Of a stretch of DNA of 64,000 nucleotides, positions 11,601 through 21,694 are shown piece after piece. The notes under the pieces were generated by a model. The model was not told the DNA's origin. It saw only the letters and a program-made list of their open reading frames with translations, and ran no database searches. Both the position numbers and the translations under genes were made by a program. Origin of the DNA: Medakamo hakoo (lineage: Eukaryota; Chlorophyta; Trebouxiophyceae; Coccomyxaceae); NCBI GenBank assembly GCA_026636295.1, contig CP089451.1, forward strand, positions 806,001 through 870,000, in the 5' to 3' direction. Numbering within the stretch: the stretch's first letter is position 1; every line of letters begins with the position of its first letter.

Positions 11601-11959
11601 GCGCCCCGCCCGTCCGGCGCGGGCGTCGCGGACACGTTGACGACCGCGGGGCCCGCGTCGCGCGAGCGCAGGTATATGGTGGAGACGGCGCCGTCGTCCA
11701 GGGCGGCGCGCAAGCCGCGCGGGCCGTACACGAAGACGGTGGTGGCGTGTGGGGGAGAGGGCGCGGGCGCGGGGGACGCGCCCGCGGCGTGCGCGGCGGG
11801 CAGGAGGAGGGCGGGCAGGAGGAGGGCGGGCAGCAGGACTGCCAGCAGGCGGGCGCGGGGCGGGCGCGCCGGCGCTCGTGCGCCGCGCGCGGGCGGCGCG
11901 CGGGCTGGCGGCGCCGCCAGGCCCTCGAAACCGTCAACCCCGCCTGGCGTAGGGGCCAT
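8612..11959 (-). CDS. Receptor-like TKL (Raf-like) kinase 1 with beta-helix-like ectodomain
   Basis: One exon, 1115 aa from the ATG at 11959; a longer reading begins only at a TTG. A signal peptide of repeated LLPA units lies at about 30-58. The ectodomain to about 330 has Asn-X-Ser/Thr sites and regularly spaced short hydrophobic strands (ALRVQGLTLLAA, TLLRGRNVTLAP) that suggest a right-handed beta-helix or pectin-lyase-like fold. A transmembrane helix, WWAGLIIGVCLAGIIAAAVA, lies near 340-365. The cytoplasmic kinase starts near 598 with GPLIGRGSYGRVYKGRW and VAIKVIE. It has a large Ala/Ser-rich insert, then catalytic HADLKPSNVLL, CDFGLARL and GTAAYQAPEALSRG. The HAD in place of HRD makes it a non-RD kinase. 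Closest in design to the Raf-like receptor kinases of chlorophyte algae; the ligand is unknown. A paralogue of the next gene. Confidence 0.78.
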   Translation of the reverse strand: MAPTPGGVDGFEGLAAPPARAPPARGARAPARPPRARLLAVLLPALLLPALLLPAAHAAGASPAPAPSPPHATTVFVYGPRGLRAALDDGAVSTIYLRSRDAGPAVVNVSATPAPDGRGATSGWGSAPGPATLLRGRNVTLAPAPGGNASANAAVLDLRAAPVPAIVVAAGAALRVQGLTLLAAPPADGASVRQPNHHPPPSAPPPFYAAPQLGPWPSLVLEPGAQVVFRNSTLYASGGCDTIASCVPAAVRPGVPSAGTQASIPAGAGTRLLVRAGFAGCDMPVFSGGKAVGTARVYYVDTVTVCAEEAGAGEARKVGGGGAATGAPAPPPPPPRSSAFPWWAGLIIGVCLAGIIAAAVAAGVCAASHRRKHGQLRWADAETAPPRPTAPAPAAFPGGQDSAWGRRHGPPVPPPATARPVQAPLLPVPSPFAGAPSFEGPLSLADARGLGRSVATTASTSRPAGMGTLTRSLTPAEAVGLGELRAALAAAGHPLARSLSGSGRGGRGSGRGRGGRRGSPLARSFSSSGPSSTATITTGTTPSSPGGRTHALTSSHPTLSAPATATAAGTDWDVDTLAAPLASAWTALRVGTDDDSALSVLSVGPLIGRGSYGRVYKGRWGSTGGALVAIKVIEAGDVAAALSEAAAGEVGDDGGDIPGARAARESLLSVALSHPNVVQTYRILFVDPARRRSTEVSPQEVEGGGERAAAALALAAATASEEATSAARAGGTAASPAARAASQAAEALASVPEGADGSGSASTGGRRGGGGGGASAAAGRSLGTGPAGTPEAASSATAEVERGLGTGPAGAAAPRAGDGTAAAVAAELGAEDDHSTSSRPVTPTPGRTETWLVMEYADRGTLDDAIRAGRFHRRRRAAAHLSPAGRRGSGGTPSAATTAGVTTTSSGEPPVVPDYIAILRCLLDVAAGMAYLHGVGIIHADLKPSNVLLKSNRADARGVVCKVCDFGLARLAAAATHVSTLATGTAAYQAPEALSRGRLSRPGDVFSFGIVMAELWTRVRPFAGLAIGQVVYGVVYAGARPDLPADCPPGYARLARSCWAENPEARPTFTEVLVTLRGLLQAAVAEAREVAGSGGGGGGGGVGGGGGGSGAGGRG

Positions 11960-12167
11960 GGCGTGTGCGGCACTCGTAGTGGGCGTCAAACGTGGCGCCG
12001 CACGTCAGGTGGCAGTGGGCGGCGGGGGCGCCATCATTATTTGTGTGCGCATTCGGGGCGCGCGACCGCGAGACTGAGCAGCGCGCGCGACCGGTGGAGA
12101 TCTCCCCAGTCCATCCATCCTCGTTCTTCGACGCAAAAGCAAAGGTTTACACAGCCACAGCAAAATA

Positions 12168-12171
12168 ACAC

Positions 12172-12215
<44 letters not shown>
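12168..12215. repeat. (CA)n microsatellite
   Basis: Near-perfect run of about 23 CA dinucleotides with one CG interruption near its left end, in the spacer between the two receptor kinase genes. Confidence 0.9.
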
Positions 12216-12217
<2 letters not shown>

Positions 12218-12322
12218 CGCACGCACGCACGCTCACACTCACCTCACCTCTTGCAAGAAAAGCACGACTGCCCGAGTCGTCACTGGGTGGCAAGGCAAAA
12301 AAGGAGGGCTGTCTCTCAAAGG

Positions 12323-12347
12323 CTCTCTCTCTCTCTCTCTCTCTCTC
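12323..12347. repeat. (CT)n microsatellite
   Basis: About 12 CT units just downstream of the receptor kinase 2 stop codon. On the coding strand it is an AG-rich 3' UTR tract. Confidence 0.85.
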
Positions 12348-12414
12348 CCCCGTCGCTCGCTGTCCGCTCGTCGTCGCTCGCACCGCGCACCGCGCGCAAC
12401 CCTCCCACCCCTCT

Positions 12415-15400
12415 CTACAGCCGCGACTGGAGTTCAGCCAGCACCGCACCAAAGGCGGGGCGCGCCCGCGGGTCCACCGCCCAGCACCGGTCGATGAGCG
12501 TCGACAGCCAGCGCGGCGTGCCGGGCAGGAGGGGCGGGCGGCGGCCGGCGATCGTGACTTCGTGGACGACGCGGCCGACGCCGAGGCCGGCCCACGGCTT
12601 GGCGCCCGCGTACACTTCCCAGGCCAGGATGCCGAAGGAGTAGACGTCCGCGGCGAGGGAGGCGTGGCCGCGGGACAGGCACTCGGGCGCGGCGTAGCTG
12701 ACCGTGCCCGGGCTCGCCGTCGACGCGTGCGCGGACGCCGCGCCCAGGACGCGGGACAGGCCAAAGTCCGTGGTCTTGCAGACGTACCCGCGGGGGTCGG
12801 CGGCGCTGGAGGGTGGTGGGTGGAGGGGGAGAGGGGCGTTCGTGTTGGTGAGGGGTGAGAGGTGGGTGTTGTGGCCTTGCGTGGGCGCGCGGGTGGGGAA
12901 GCGCGCCCCGCGCCTCCTCCGGCGCACGCACATGAGCTTGAGCAGGACGTTGCAGGGCTTCAGGTCGCCGTGCTGAATGCCGCAGGCGTGCAGGTATTCC
13001 ATGCCCGCCGCGACGTCGCGCAGGCACCGGACGACCGCCGGCAGGTCCGTCGCCGGCCGGGGCTGGGCAGGCGGGCGGGGGAGCGCCGCGCCCGCCCGGC
13101 CGCCGTTGCCGCCGTTGCCGCCGTTGCCGCTGTTGCCGCCGTTGCCACCGTTGCCGGACGAGGCTGAGGACGAGCCCCACGGCCCGCCGTGGAAGCGGCC
13201 GGACCGGATGGCGGCGTCCAGGGAGCCGCCGCTGCAAAACTCTGACAGGATCCAGGCTTCGCGGCGGACGGGCGGTTCGGCGGCCGATGCGGGCGGCGGC
13301 GTGGACCCGTCGCCGGCGGCGGCGGCGGCGGCGGCCGGTGCGGGTGGCGCCGCTTCCACGGCAGACGCGGCGGCCGCGGCCGCACCCGCGGCGGCCGCGG
13401 CCGCACCGGCGGCCGCGCCATCCACCGCGCCGCTCTCGCCCGCCCACACCTCCAGCGCGCGGGCGACCGCGTCGGCCGCGCCCGCGGCCTCCACTTCCAC
13501 CGCCACTTCCGGCGTGGGCGTGGTGCGCCGCGCGCCCGCTGGCCCGCCGCCACCACCGCCACCTGCAGCGGGCGGCAGGGCGGGCGGCGCGCCGCCGTCG
13601 TCGTCGTTCACCGCCACGATCCACGCGCGGTACGCTTGCACCAGGTTGGGGTGGGATACGCTCATGCCCAGCACCAGCTCCTTGACGGCCCGGGAGCCCG
13701 GCACCAGGCGGGACGGCAGCGGGTTGGGCGGCGGCGGGGAGAGCGGGCCCGGCGACGGGCTGCCGGCCGGCGCGGTCTCGCCTAGCGACGCGGCGGCCGC
13801 CGCGGCCGCGGGCGGCGCGAGGGCCATCACCTTCAGCGCCGCCACCGCACCGTACCAGCGCACGCGGTACACGGCGCCAAAGCTGCCGCGGCCGACGAGG
13901 GGGCCGATCTCCAGGTGGGCGATGTCGGTTTGGGCGGCCGCAGCCGCGCCCGCGCTGAGGCCGCCCGACGTCAGGCCCGCCCCGCCCGCGGCGATGCGGG
14001 CTGCCAGGGCCCGGCCCGACGCCAACGCCGGCCCTGTCGCGGCCGTTAGCGTCGGCACAGCAAACGGCAGGGACCCACCGCCGCCGCCGGAACCGAGGCT
14101 CAGCGTGGGCAGCGTGACCGGACCGAGGCTGCCACCGCGGCCGGCGATGGAGCCGGCGCGCGCGGCGGGCGGCGGTGGGTGGTGTGGGAGAGGCGCCGGC
14201 CCGGGCGGGCCGCCGCCCACTGCCCGCTCGCCCATGCCGTCGGCCAGCGACGGGTTGGGCGCGGCCATGGACGGCACGCGGACCGGGCGGCCGGGCGGGA
14301 GCGGAGGGCGGCCGGCGGTGGTGGTGGCGGGTGGGGGCAGCGCAACCGCCGCCGCCTCCACCGCCTCCTCCACGGGCGGCGGCGTGGGCGACGACCCCAC
14401 CTCCTCCTCCCGCGTCGACAGCAGGTGCGCGTACGCGGTCGGCTTGCGTGGTGGCGCACCCGCCGACCCCGCGCCCGCGACCGCGCCGGCCGAGCCGCAC
14501 CCCGCGAGCGCGGAGCTGCCCGCGTCGGCGGGCGGCGCCGGCAGTTCCTGCACCTCACCCAACGCGCCCGCCGTCAGCGCCCGCTCCAGCAGCGCGGGCG
14601 GCACGGGCGACCGGGGGTCCAGGGCCCCCGACCGGGCCAGCAGCAAGGCGTGGACGCGGTCGGTCGCGGCCGCGCGCGCGGCGGCGTGGTGGTGGTGGGG
14701 CAGGCCGGCGGACGAAGACGCGGTGCGGACGGGGCGCAGGCCCGGCGGGGTGGGCAGGACGGGGAGCGAGTCGCTGGTGCCGTGGGACTGCGCGAGCGAC
14801 TGCGCGAGCGCCATCTCCAGCGGCGGCGGCGGTTGTGGCGGGGAGGGCGGCGCGGACGGCGTGGCGGCCGTCGTTGGAGAGGGGGCCGGCAGCGCCGCGA
14901 CAGCGGCAAAGGGGCTGGGCCGCACGCCGGCCGTGGCGGCGGGGCCGCCACCCCCGCCACCACGCCGGTCCGACTCCACAAACGCGGACGACAGGCGAGC
15001 CGGCGCCGGGCCGGACCGGATGGGTTCGAGCGAGGCGCGGGTGGCGGCGCGCGGCGGCGCCGGCGGCGGCGGCGGCGACCCGCGCCCCCGTCCCCACTTC
15101 CACCCGCGCCACGACCCGCCGCGGGAGCTGCCGTCCCCGCCGTCACTCCCACGGCGGGCGATCAGGGCGGCAACGGCCACGCCCGCGGCGACGAGGCCCG
15201 CGGCCGCGACGCCGGCCAGCACCGCGACTGCGATGAGCCACCCCGCCGGCACCCCGGCGGGTGGCAGCGCCTGCGGCTGCGCCTGCGGCTGCGCCTGCGG
15301 CTGCTGCTGTTGCGCGAGGGGCCCGGCCGTGGCCGTGGCCTTGGCCGGTGCGGGCGCGGGAGCGGGAGCGGGCGCGGGCGCGGACGCCGTCCGCGCGCCC

Positions 15401-15769
15401 CCACCCCCACCCCCGAGCGGGGGCGCGACCCAGGTCGGCTCGCCGTTGCCCGCGCCCTCGCCGCCGATTTCGGTGACGGGCTTCTCCCCGCCCGCCGGCA
15501 CACCGGGGGAGGAGCACACGTACAGGACGTTGACTTCGGACACGGTGACGGGCCCCAAGTCCGCGCCCGTGCGCGAGCCGCGGGCGGGCAGGGTGCGAGT
15601 GTTGTTGCCCGCGCGTGTGAGCAGGTGGGTGGCCAGGGACGGCGCGGGCGATGGGGGGGCGCCGCTGTCCGCGGGGCCGGGCAGCGTGGGCGGTGCGCCC
15701 ACCTCGCCCAGGCCGGCTGGCGGCGGGGACGGAGGACCGCCGGCCGCGGCGGCGCCCGTGCCGTTGCCA

Positions 15770-15801
<32 letters not shown>

Positions 15802-16722
15802 CCACTCCGTCGCCGTCGCGGGTTGGAAGGACGCGCAGTCGGCCGACGACACGTAGGCGGTCGAATTGATGACGGCCAGGCCGGAGCCGGGGTAGGCGGC
15901 AATGCCGGGGGAGAGGGGCAGGCCGACGACCAGGGGGCGGCGGTAGCGGGCGGCGCCCGCGACGGCGCCCGCGTCCGGCAGCCCCGCCAGGACGAGGCCG
16001 GCGACCGCGAGCGCGCCGCCCGTCGAGACGGTGAAGGCGGGCGCGACGCGGCCCCAGTCCAGGGTGGACGGCGCGGCCGGCGACGCGCTGGTGAGAGTGA
16101 CGGCCCGCCCCGCTTCGATGACGATGGGCGACGGCCAGGTCGTGGCGTTCAGGGCGAGGGTGGCGGGCGACTGAGTGCGAGGGGGTGGAGGGTGGAGGGT
16201 GGAGGGGGTGGGGGAGAGGGAGGGGGTGACGCGCGCGCGGAGGCGGGGGGGCGCGGAGGCGGGGGAAGCGCATCGGGCACGCCGCGCGCGGATATTTTTT
16301 TGCCCGCCCGACGCGGGGCGGGCCACCACGCGGCCACCCAGCGCACGCACCCCATCCGGCCGGCCCAGGCGGACGAGCGAGGCGTCACCCGTCGACAGCA
16401 GGGCAAAAAGCTCGGCCGCGGTGTCAGCGTAGTGCGGGCCCGGGCCCGCAGCGCCGCCGCGCTGCTGGCCCGCGCCCCGCGGCGGCGGCGCGGTCGCTTC
16501 CGCAGAAACCGCGACGGGCGGCGCGGCGGGTGCGGGCGCGGGCATCGGGATGGGAATGCTCGGTTGGGGGTGCTCGGCCAGGGACGGAGCCGGCGCTGGA
16601 GCAGGCGCGGCGGCCGCGGCGGCCGCGCCGGCCGTGGCCAGCACGAGCGCGAGCGCGGCCGCCGCCGCCGCCGCCGGCGCGCGCGCCAGACGGCGGCGGC
16701 CGCGCCGGCCGGCCGGTTGCAT
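12415..16722 (-). CDS. Receptor-like TKL (Raf-like) kinase 2, paralogue of kinase 1
   Basis: Exons 16722-16351, 16170-12932 and 12805-12415 give 1333 aa. Both introns (180 and 126 nt) are multiples of three and lack stops. They were recognised by GTGCGT donors and because removing the second restores NVLLKLIAADPRGYVCKTTDFG, parallel to kinase 1 NVLLKSNRADARGVVCKVCDFG. An Ala-rich signal peptide follows MQPAGRRGRRR. The ectodomain is beta-helix-like (TLALNATTW, GGALAVAGLVLAGL). The transmembrane segment WLIAVAVLAGVAAAGLVAAG is followed by a long Pro/Ala juxtamembrane region. The kinase begins GPLVGRGSFGAVYRVRW with VAALKVMAL, and has catalytic HGDLKPCNVLL (non-RD), DFGLSRV and GTVSYAAPECLSRG. 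A Gly-Asn repeat insert lies before the catalytic loop. An in-frame ATG at 16923 was rejected since it would overlap the OTU gene. Confidence 0.78.
13100..13156. repeat. 9-bp minisatellite (GCCGTTGCC)n inside receptor kinase 2
   Basis: About six imperfect 9-bp units. On the coding strand they encode a Gly-Gly-Asn repeat, placed as a surface insert in the kinase domain of receptor kinase 2. It is probably length-variable. Confidence 0.85.
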
Positions 16723-16921
16723 GGTCGGGTTCAGGCTTGGACGAGTGCTTGGAATGCAGGAGCGGTGGGATGGTGCAGGCGCAGGGCGGCCGGTTTGGGG
16801 TGTGAAAGTGTCCTGGCGCCGTGTCGGAGAAATGATGCAAGGGTTTGAGGGGGGAGAGGGGGCCGAGCGCACTCTGCGCTTCCGCTCGCGGAACCATTGG
16901 CCGCTCGCTGTCTCACGCGCC
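16723..16921. promoter_or_regulatory. Divergent promoter receptor kinase 2/OTU with CCAAT-type element
   Basis: 199 bp between divergent start codons. At 16894-16909 lies CCATTGGCCGCTCGCT, which contains an inverted CCAAT box (ATTGG). The identical 16-mer occurs in the Drs1/kelch-BTB promoter at 21997-22012. A role as a shared activator site is inference. Confidence 0.5.
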
Positions 16922-18112
16922 ATGGCCGACCCGCCCTCACCCCGCCGGCCCTCCGCCGACTTTCAGGTCGCCAATGACCTGGCCATCGCCCAAGCCCTGG
17001 CAGCAGAAGAAGTGAAGCGCGCGTCCGCTTCCGCTTCTCCAGCGGGGAAAAACGCCGCCACGACCGCCTCCCCGTCCGCGCCGCCGATGGACGCCGCGCT
17101 GGCCGCGGCCGAACAGGCGGCCGAAGACGCGGCGGGCGCCGCGTTTTACGACACCACGGCGGCGGTCCGCCAACCCTCCCGCACGTTCTCAGCCGACGAT
17201 CCGTGCTCGTCGGACGCCGCCCTGGCGTACGCCTTGCAGGAAGCGGAACACGAAGCCGCCTCGGCCCGCGCCCGGGCGGCGACGCTCCAACCCCAGCTCC
17301 AGCAGTGGGCGGCCGACGGCACGGCCCTCGTCCAGCAGGCGGCCGCCTCCCTGCTCGCCGGGCCTTGGCACGCGATCCTGGAGGCGGCGACAGCCGCCCG
17401 CCTGGCGGGCCAACGCCTGGCCCGGCACCGCCCCCGCCCGGTTGTTCCGTCCGCCGCCGCGGCCGCAGACGTGCCCGCCGAACGCCGCCGCCTGGACGCC
17501 ACGCTCGCCGCGCACGGCCTCGTCGAACGCACCGTCACAGGCGATGGCGCCTGCCAGTTCCGGGCGGTGGCGGACCAGCTGTGCGGGTCGGAGGCGTACC
17601 ACCCCAGCCTGCGGGCCGCGGCGGTCGAGCGGCTGCGCGCGCGCCCCGACCTCTACGCGCCCTTCGTCTGCGACGAGCCGTACGAGAGCTACGTCGCGCG
17701 CATAGCCACGCCCCGGGAGTGGGGCGACGCCATCACGCTGCAGGCTTTGGCGGACGCGTACGGCGTCCGCATCGTCGTCGTGTCGTCCTACGAACCGCCG
17801 TTTATCGAGGTGGAGCCGGCGGTGGAGGACGGTGGTGGCCGTGCTGCGGATGGCAAGGGCGGCGGTGAAGCCGACGCGCCGGCGGCCTTGCCCGCCCGCC
17901 GCGTTCTGTTTGTGTCGTTCTTTGCAGAGGTCCATTACAACTCCCTGTACGCGGCGCCGCGCCTGCCAAACGGAGGAGAGTTTGTGCCGCCTGCGCAAGC
18001 GCCAGCGGGTGGTGGTGGTGGTGGTGGTGGTGGTGGTGGTGGGAGTGGAGACGGCGGACCGTGGACGCCGGAGCGCGTCCGCCGGTGGGTGCTGGAGGAC
18101 GGGTGTGAGTAA
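16922..18112 (+). CDS. OTU-family deubiquitinase with UIM-like motifs
   Basis: One exon, 396 aa. OTU cysteine proteases cleave ubiquitin chains. The catalytic block TGDGACQFRAVADQLCG holds D208 and C211. The partner histidine is H338 in AEVHYNSLY. The intervening YESYVARIATPREWGDAITL and LQALADAYGVRIVVVSS match plant OTU9-12 type proteins (EWGDHVTLQAAAD). Before the domain lie two short acidic helices, DLAIAQALAAEE (19-30) and DAALAYALQEAEHE (about 98-111), which fit the ubiquitin-interacting motif pattern loosely. A long Ala-rich helix follows them. The C-terminus has a poly-Gly run from a GGT repeat near 18009-18041, then a short WTPERVRRWVLEDG tail. Head-to-head with receptor kinase 2; its stop is 38 bp from the Drs1 stop. 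Confidence 0.87.
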   Translation: MADPPSPRRPSADFQVANDLAIAQALAAEEVKRASASASPAGKNAATTASPSAPPMDAALAAAEQAAEDAAGAAFYDTTAAVRQPSRTFSADDPCSSDAALAYALQEAEHEAASARARAATLQPQLQQWAADGTALVQQAAASLLAGPWHAILEAATAARLAGQRLARHRPRPVVPSAAAAADVPAERRRLDATLAAHGLVERTVTGDGACQFRAVADQLCGSEAYHPSLRAAAVERLRARPDLYAPFVCDEPYESYVARIATPREWGDAITLQALADAYGVRIVVVSSYEPPFIEVEPAVEDGGGRAADGKGGGEADAPAALPARRVLFVSFFAEVHYNSLYAAPRLPNGGEFVPPAQAPAGGGGGGGGGGGGSGDGGPWTPERVRRWVLEDGCE

Positions 18113-18150
18113 GACAAAAACACGTGCCGTCAAGTTTACAACCCCCCCCC

Positions 18151-21100
18151 TCACCGCCGGCGCCGGTGTTTGGCCTTGGACTTGAACGCGTGCGCGCCCT
18201 TGCCCCCCCGCTTGGCCGCCTTCGCTTCCGCTTTGCTGCGCCCGGCTTTGGGCAGGCGCAGCGCGCCCGACTTGGGCCCGCCCGCGTACACGCGCGACGG
18301 CGGCGGGCGGGGTGGGGTCGGGGTGGACGGTGCGGCGGCGGCGTCGCCGTCGCCCCCTCCACCGCCTCCACCCTTGGCAGCCGCGCGCTTCGCTTTCAGT
18401 TTGGCGGCCGCCCGCTTTTTCGCTTTGCTCGACGCCTGCGACCGGCCAGAGACTTCTGCGACGGCCGCTTTCGCGGCTTTGCCCGCCGTCAGGCCGCCGG
18501 TGGCTTTCAGGGCAGCAGCCCGCGACTTGACGGCGCGGATGGACCGGGTCAGCCCCGCCGTCTCCGTCACCAGGCGCGCCCTCTTCGCCGCGCGCGCGGC
18601 CGCCGCCGCCTCTGCCGCGCGCTCGCGCTTCAGCTCCGCCCGCTTGGCCTCCTTCCGGGCTTTGGCATTGCCCGGCCCCACGCCCGGCTCGGCGGCCTCA
18701 GCCTCCGCCGCCGCCCGCGCCGCCGCCGCCACGGCCTTCTTGTCCTTGGAGGACTGAAACCACGTGCGCGCGGGGCGGGCCGCGATCTCGTCCGCGTGGT
18801 CGACCAGGTGCTCGGCTTTGGCGGCCTCCATTTCGGCCTTGCGCAGCGCCGTCTCCTCCGCTTCTTCGACGACGAGGCGGCGGACGTCGCCTTCCAAGCC
18901 CTCCAGCCGGGCGCGCCACGCGGCCAGGGTCGGGGGCGGGATGGTGCGGGCGGTGAGGCGCGGGCCGGGCGCGCCGCCGGGCCCGCCGCCCTTGGCGACC
19001 GCCTTGATGAGCTTGCGGTCGCCGTCCGTCACGAGCGTCACCACCCGCCCCGCCGCGCCCGCGCGGGCGGTGCGCCCCGCCCGGTGCAAGTACGTCGCCA
19101 CGGACGGCGGCGCGTCGGCGTTGACGACCAGGCGGACGCCCAGGACGTCCAGGCCGCGCGCCGCGACGTCGGTCGCGAGCAGCGCGGCCGCGCGCCCCGT
19201 GCGAAACCGCTCCAGCGCGTCCAGGCGGGCCGCCTGCGTCATGTTGCCGTGCAGTTCGGCGGCGGGGGGCAGGCCGGCCAGGCCAAAGAGCATGGCGGCC
19301 CGGTGGGCGGCCTGCTTTGTGCGGAAGAAGATGATGGCGCCGCCGGTCGCCGCGGGCTTGTTGGACCCGCCGGCTTTCCCACCGGCGCCGCCGCCGAGCG
19401 CGCGCGCGGCCAGGGCCATCAGCACCGCCTCCTTGTCCGCCGCGCCGCCCGCCCCCTTCAGCCGGACGACCTCGTGCGCCAGCCCCGCCGGCGCCGCCCA
19501 GGCGGCGTCAGCCGCCAGCCGGACGGGCTTGCGCAGGGCGAGGGCGGCCAGGCCGGCGACGTCGCCGCGCGAGAGCGTCGCGGAGAACAGCAGCGTCTGC
19601 CGCCCGCGCGGCGTCGCGCGCACGACCTGTGCGACTTCGGCCGAGAAACCCATGTCCAGCAACCGGTCGGCTTCGTCCAAGACCAGGGTTTGGACGTCGT
19701 CCAGGTTGAAGGACGGCGAGTTGCGCAGGTGGTCGACCAGGCGGCCCTGTGTGAGGCGGGACACAGGTTTTGTTTTTGTGTGAGTGAGCGGGGGGGGGGG
19801 GGGGGGTGTCGGCAGGGTGCAAAAGGCAAAGAGCCGCCGGCGGTGATCAGGGTTCTCCTTTTGACGGAGAACCAGTGGCGGCCCACCCGCAAAGCCGGCC
19901 GTGTGGGGGTGTGTTGTTGCGCCGGGTTCGCACGTGGAAGAGCGAACGACCGCCGGTGCCCGCGTGGTGTGTGTCACACGCCCAGAGGCAGAAGGATTGG
20001 GGACGAAAACACAGGGGCAATGGCCGCCGGGTGAGCTTGCTCCCGGCGTTTAGAGCCCCTGCTTCGCCCTCCGACTGCGTGAGGGTGGACGGGGGGGCGC
20101 GGGCCCCAGTGCGGGCCGGGCTTGGAGGGGGGGGGGGGAGCGCGCGGGAAGGCGCGCCGCCCGCCCCCCTCTGCCCGGCGCCGGCGCGAGGTGTGGTGGC
20201 TTTTTGCATGGGCGGCCACGAACAGAAAAAAAAACGTACCGGCGTCGCCACCACAATCTCCGGCCGGGCCCGCAGGGAGGCCGCCTGGGCGGCCAGGGAC
20301 AGGCCGCCGACCACCAGGCAGACGCGCACGTCCGTGAACTGGGCGAGGCGGCCGACCATGGCCGACACCTGGGCCGCCAGTTCGCGCGCGGGCGTGAGGA
20401 TGAGGCCATACGTGGCGGCCAGGCCGCGGGGGCGGTGCAGCAGGCGTTCCAGCAGGGGGAGGGCGAAGGCGGCCGTCTTGCCGGAGCCCGTGATGGCGGA
20501 GCCGGCGATGTCCCGGCCCAGGAGGGCGAGGGGGATGCACGCGGCCTGTGTCGTCGGGGGGGATGGATGGGGTGGTGGAGTGAGGATGGGGTGGCGAGGG
20601 AGGGGGGTTGGGGCTGGGAGGGCCGAGGGCTCCTTTTTGAGGAAAAACGCGCCGCCCCACCACCAACGCGTCAGAAGGTTCATTCATGCCCATCCGGGGG
20701 CAGGCAAAGGGGCACGGGGTGTTTAGGCCCGCGCCCCCCGACCGCCAACGCCCCGTCGGCAAAGGGGAATCCGAATTTTTGCGAACCTGTGCTGTTGTCA
20801 TTTCGTCACCCGCGTCGTGTGGGTTGTGGGGGGGTGGACAGCCCCCCAACAAAACGACCCTCTCCCTCCTCCAACCTCCTCACCTGGATGGGCGTCGGCC
20901 GGGCGTACCCCAGCGCCGCGCACGCCTTGACCAGCGGTTTGGACAGGCGCAGGGCGGCGAAGGAGGAGGCGGCGAAGGCTGTGCCGGCCGGCGCGGCCTC
21001 AAACACGCGGCGGTCGGCCGCCGCGGCGGCCGCACTGTGTCTGGCGACGGCGGCCGCGGTCTTGTGGGCGCCCGCCTCGTCGTCATCGTCGGACGAGGCG

Positions 21101-21694
21101 GATGCGTCACCGTCGTTGCCACCGGCCGCGCCGTCGTCGTCCTCGTCGCCGCTGGCCGCGGCGGGCAGGCCGTCGCCGCTGGACGAGGGCGAGGGGGATG
21201 GGGGTTGGTCGTCGTCGCTCCCTTCTTCTCCTTCGTCGCCCTCGCTGGACCCGCTCTCGTCTTCCTCGCCCGGCAGCGGGGCGTCCGAGTCCTCGGCACA
21301 GGAAGAGGAAGGAGCGTCGTCGTCGTCGTCGTCGTCGTCATCGTCGTCGTCGTCGTCGCCGTCGTCTTCGGACGAAGACGCGGGTGCGGCCGGGTTGGTG
21401 CGGCGGCCGCCGCCGCTTTTGTTTGCGCGTGCCGCCAACCGCGCCGCGATCTTTTCGTCCAGCGTGGTGCCAGTGGTGGGGCGGGCGTCCTTCAGGGCAG
21501 CTGTGAGTGGGCGTGGTGGGTGGGTGGGGGGTGAGTGCGAGGGGCGTGGGCGGGGGCCGAGCCGTCGGCGACGGCAATGCGTCGCAACAACAACAAGGAA
21601 ACGCACTGCCAAACTCCCAGGGCGACTGGGCTTTTGCCGCGCTGCCCAGATCAAAGGTGAAGGCCGGGTCAAGGTCGCCTGAGGGCCCGGGCAT
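18151..21694 (-). CDS. DRS1: Drs1/DDX27-type DEAD-box RNA helicase
   Basis: Exons 21694-21607, 21500-20884, 20545-20240 and 19746-18151 give 868 aa. Drs1/DDX27 (plant RH28) works in the nucleolus on 60S ribosomal subunit assembly. Exon 1 encodes LDPAFTFDLG and QSPWEFG, which join LDEKIAARL in exon 2; plant RH28 has QTPWDF then IDEKI. An acidic region (long Asp run) precedes the Q motif, TPIQ at 232-235. Motif I is TGSGKT near 252. VVATP joins GRLVDHLRNS across the third intron. DEAD lies near 360, then LFSATL, and HRAGRTARAG near 559. The diagnostic RTWFQSSKDKKAV motif is followed by a Lys/Arg-rich tail. Introns 2 and 3 (338 and 493 nt) are long for this window. The start at 21694 is supported by the N-terminal match. 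Confidence 0.9.
21308..21358. repeat. (GTC)n trinucleotide repeat coding for Asp in the Drs1 helicase
   Basis: About 16 imperfect GTC units (GAC on the coding strand) encode the acidic Asp run before the helicase core. Acidic runs are usual in nucleolar Drs1 proteins. The tract is probably length-variable. Confidence 0.85.

Larger units (their letters stand above)
11960..12414. other. Spacer between the tandem receptor kinases, with microsatellites
   Basis: About 455 bp with no gene. It must contain the promoter of receptor kinase 1 and the 3' UTR of receptor kinase 2, both read leftward. A (CA)n tract and a (CT)n tract are listed separately. No other defined site is visible. Confidence 0.5.

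Noticed and set aside
11960-11989. Longer N-terminus for receptor kinase 1 starting at 11989
   Set aside because: The codon there is TTG. The first ATG in frame is at 11959, just before a signal peptide.
10292-12643. 783-aa open frame on the + strand over the receptor kinase genes
   Set aside because: Antisense shadow. It has Arg/Gly composition only and runs through the CA microsatellite between genes.
14179-16848. 889-aa open frame on the + strand opposite receptor kinase 2
   Set aside because: No domain; composition is that of an antisense frame caused by stop-poor GC-rich sequence.
16723-16923. Upstream ATG at 16923 for receptor kinase 2
   Set aside because: It would overlap the divergent OTU start codon and put 67 basic residues before a good signal peptide.
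18009-18041. GGT repeat considered as an independent element
   Set aside because: It is simply the poly-Gly coding run of the OTU protein.
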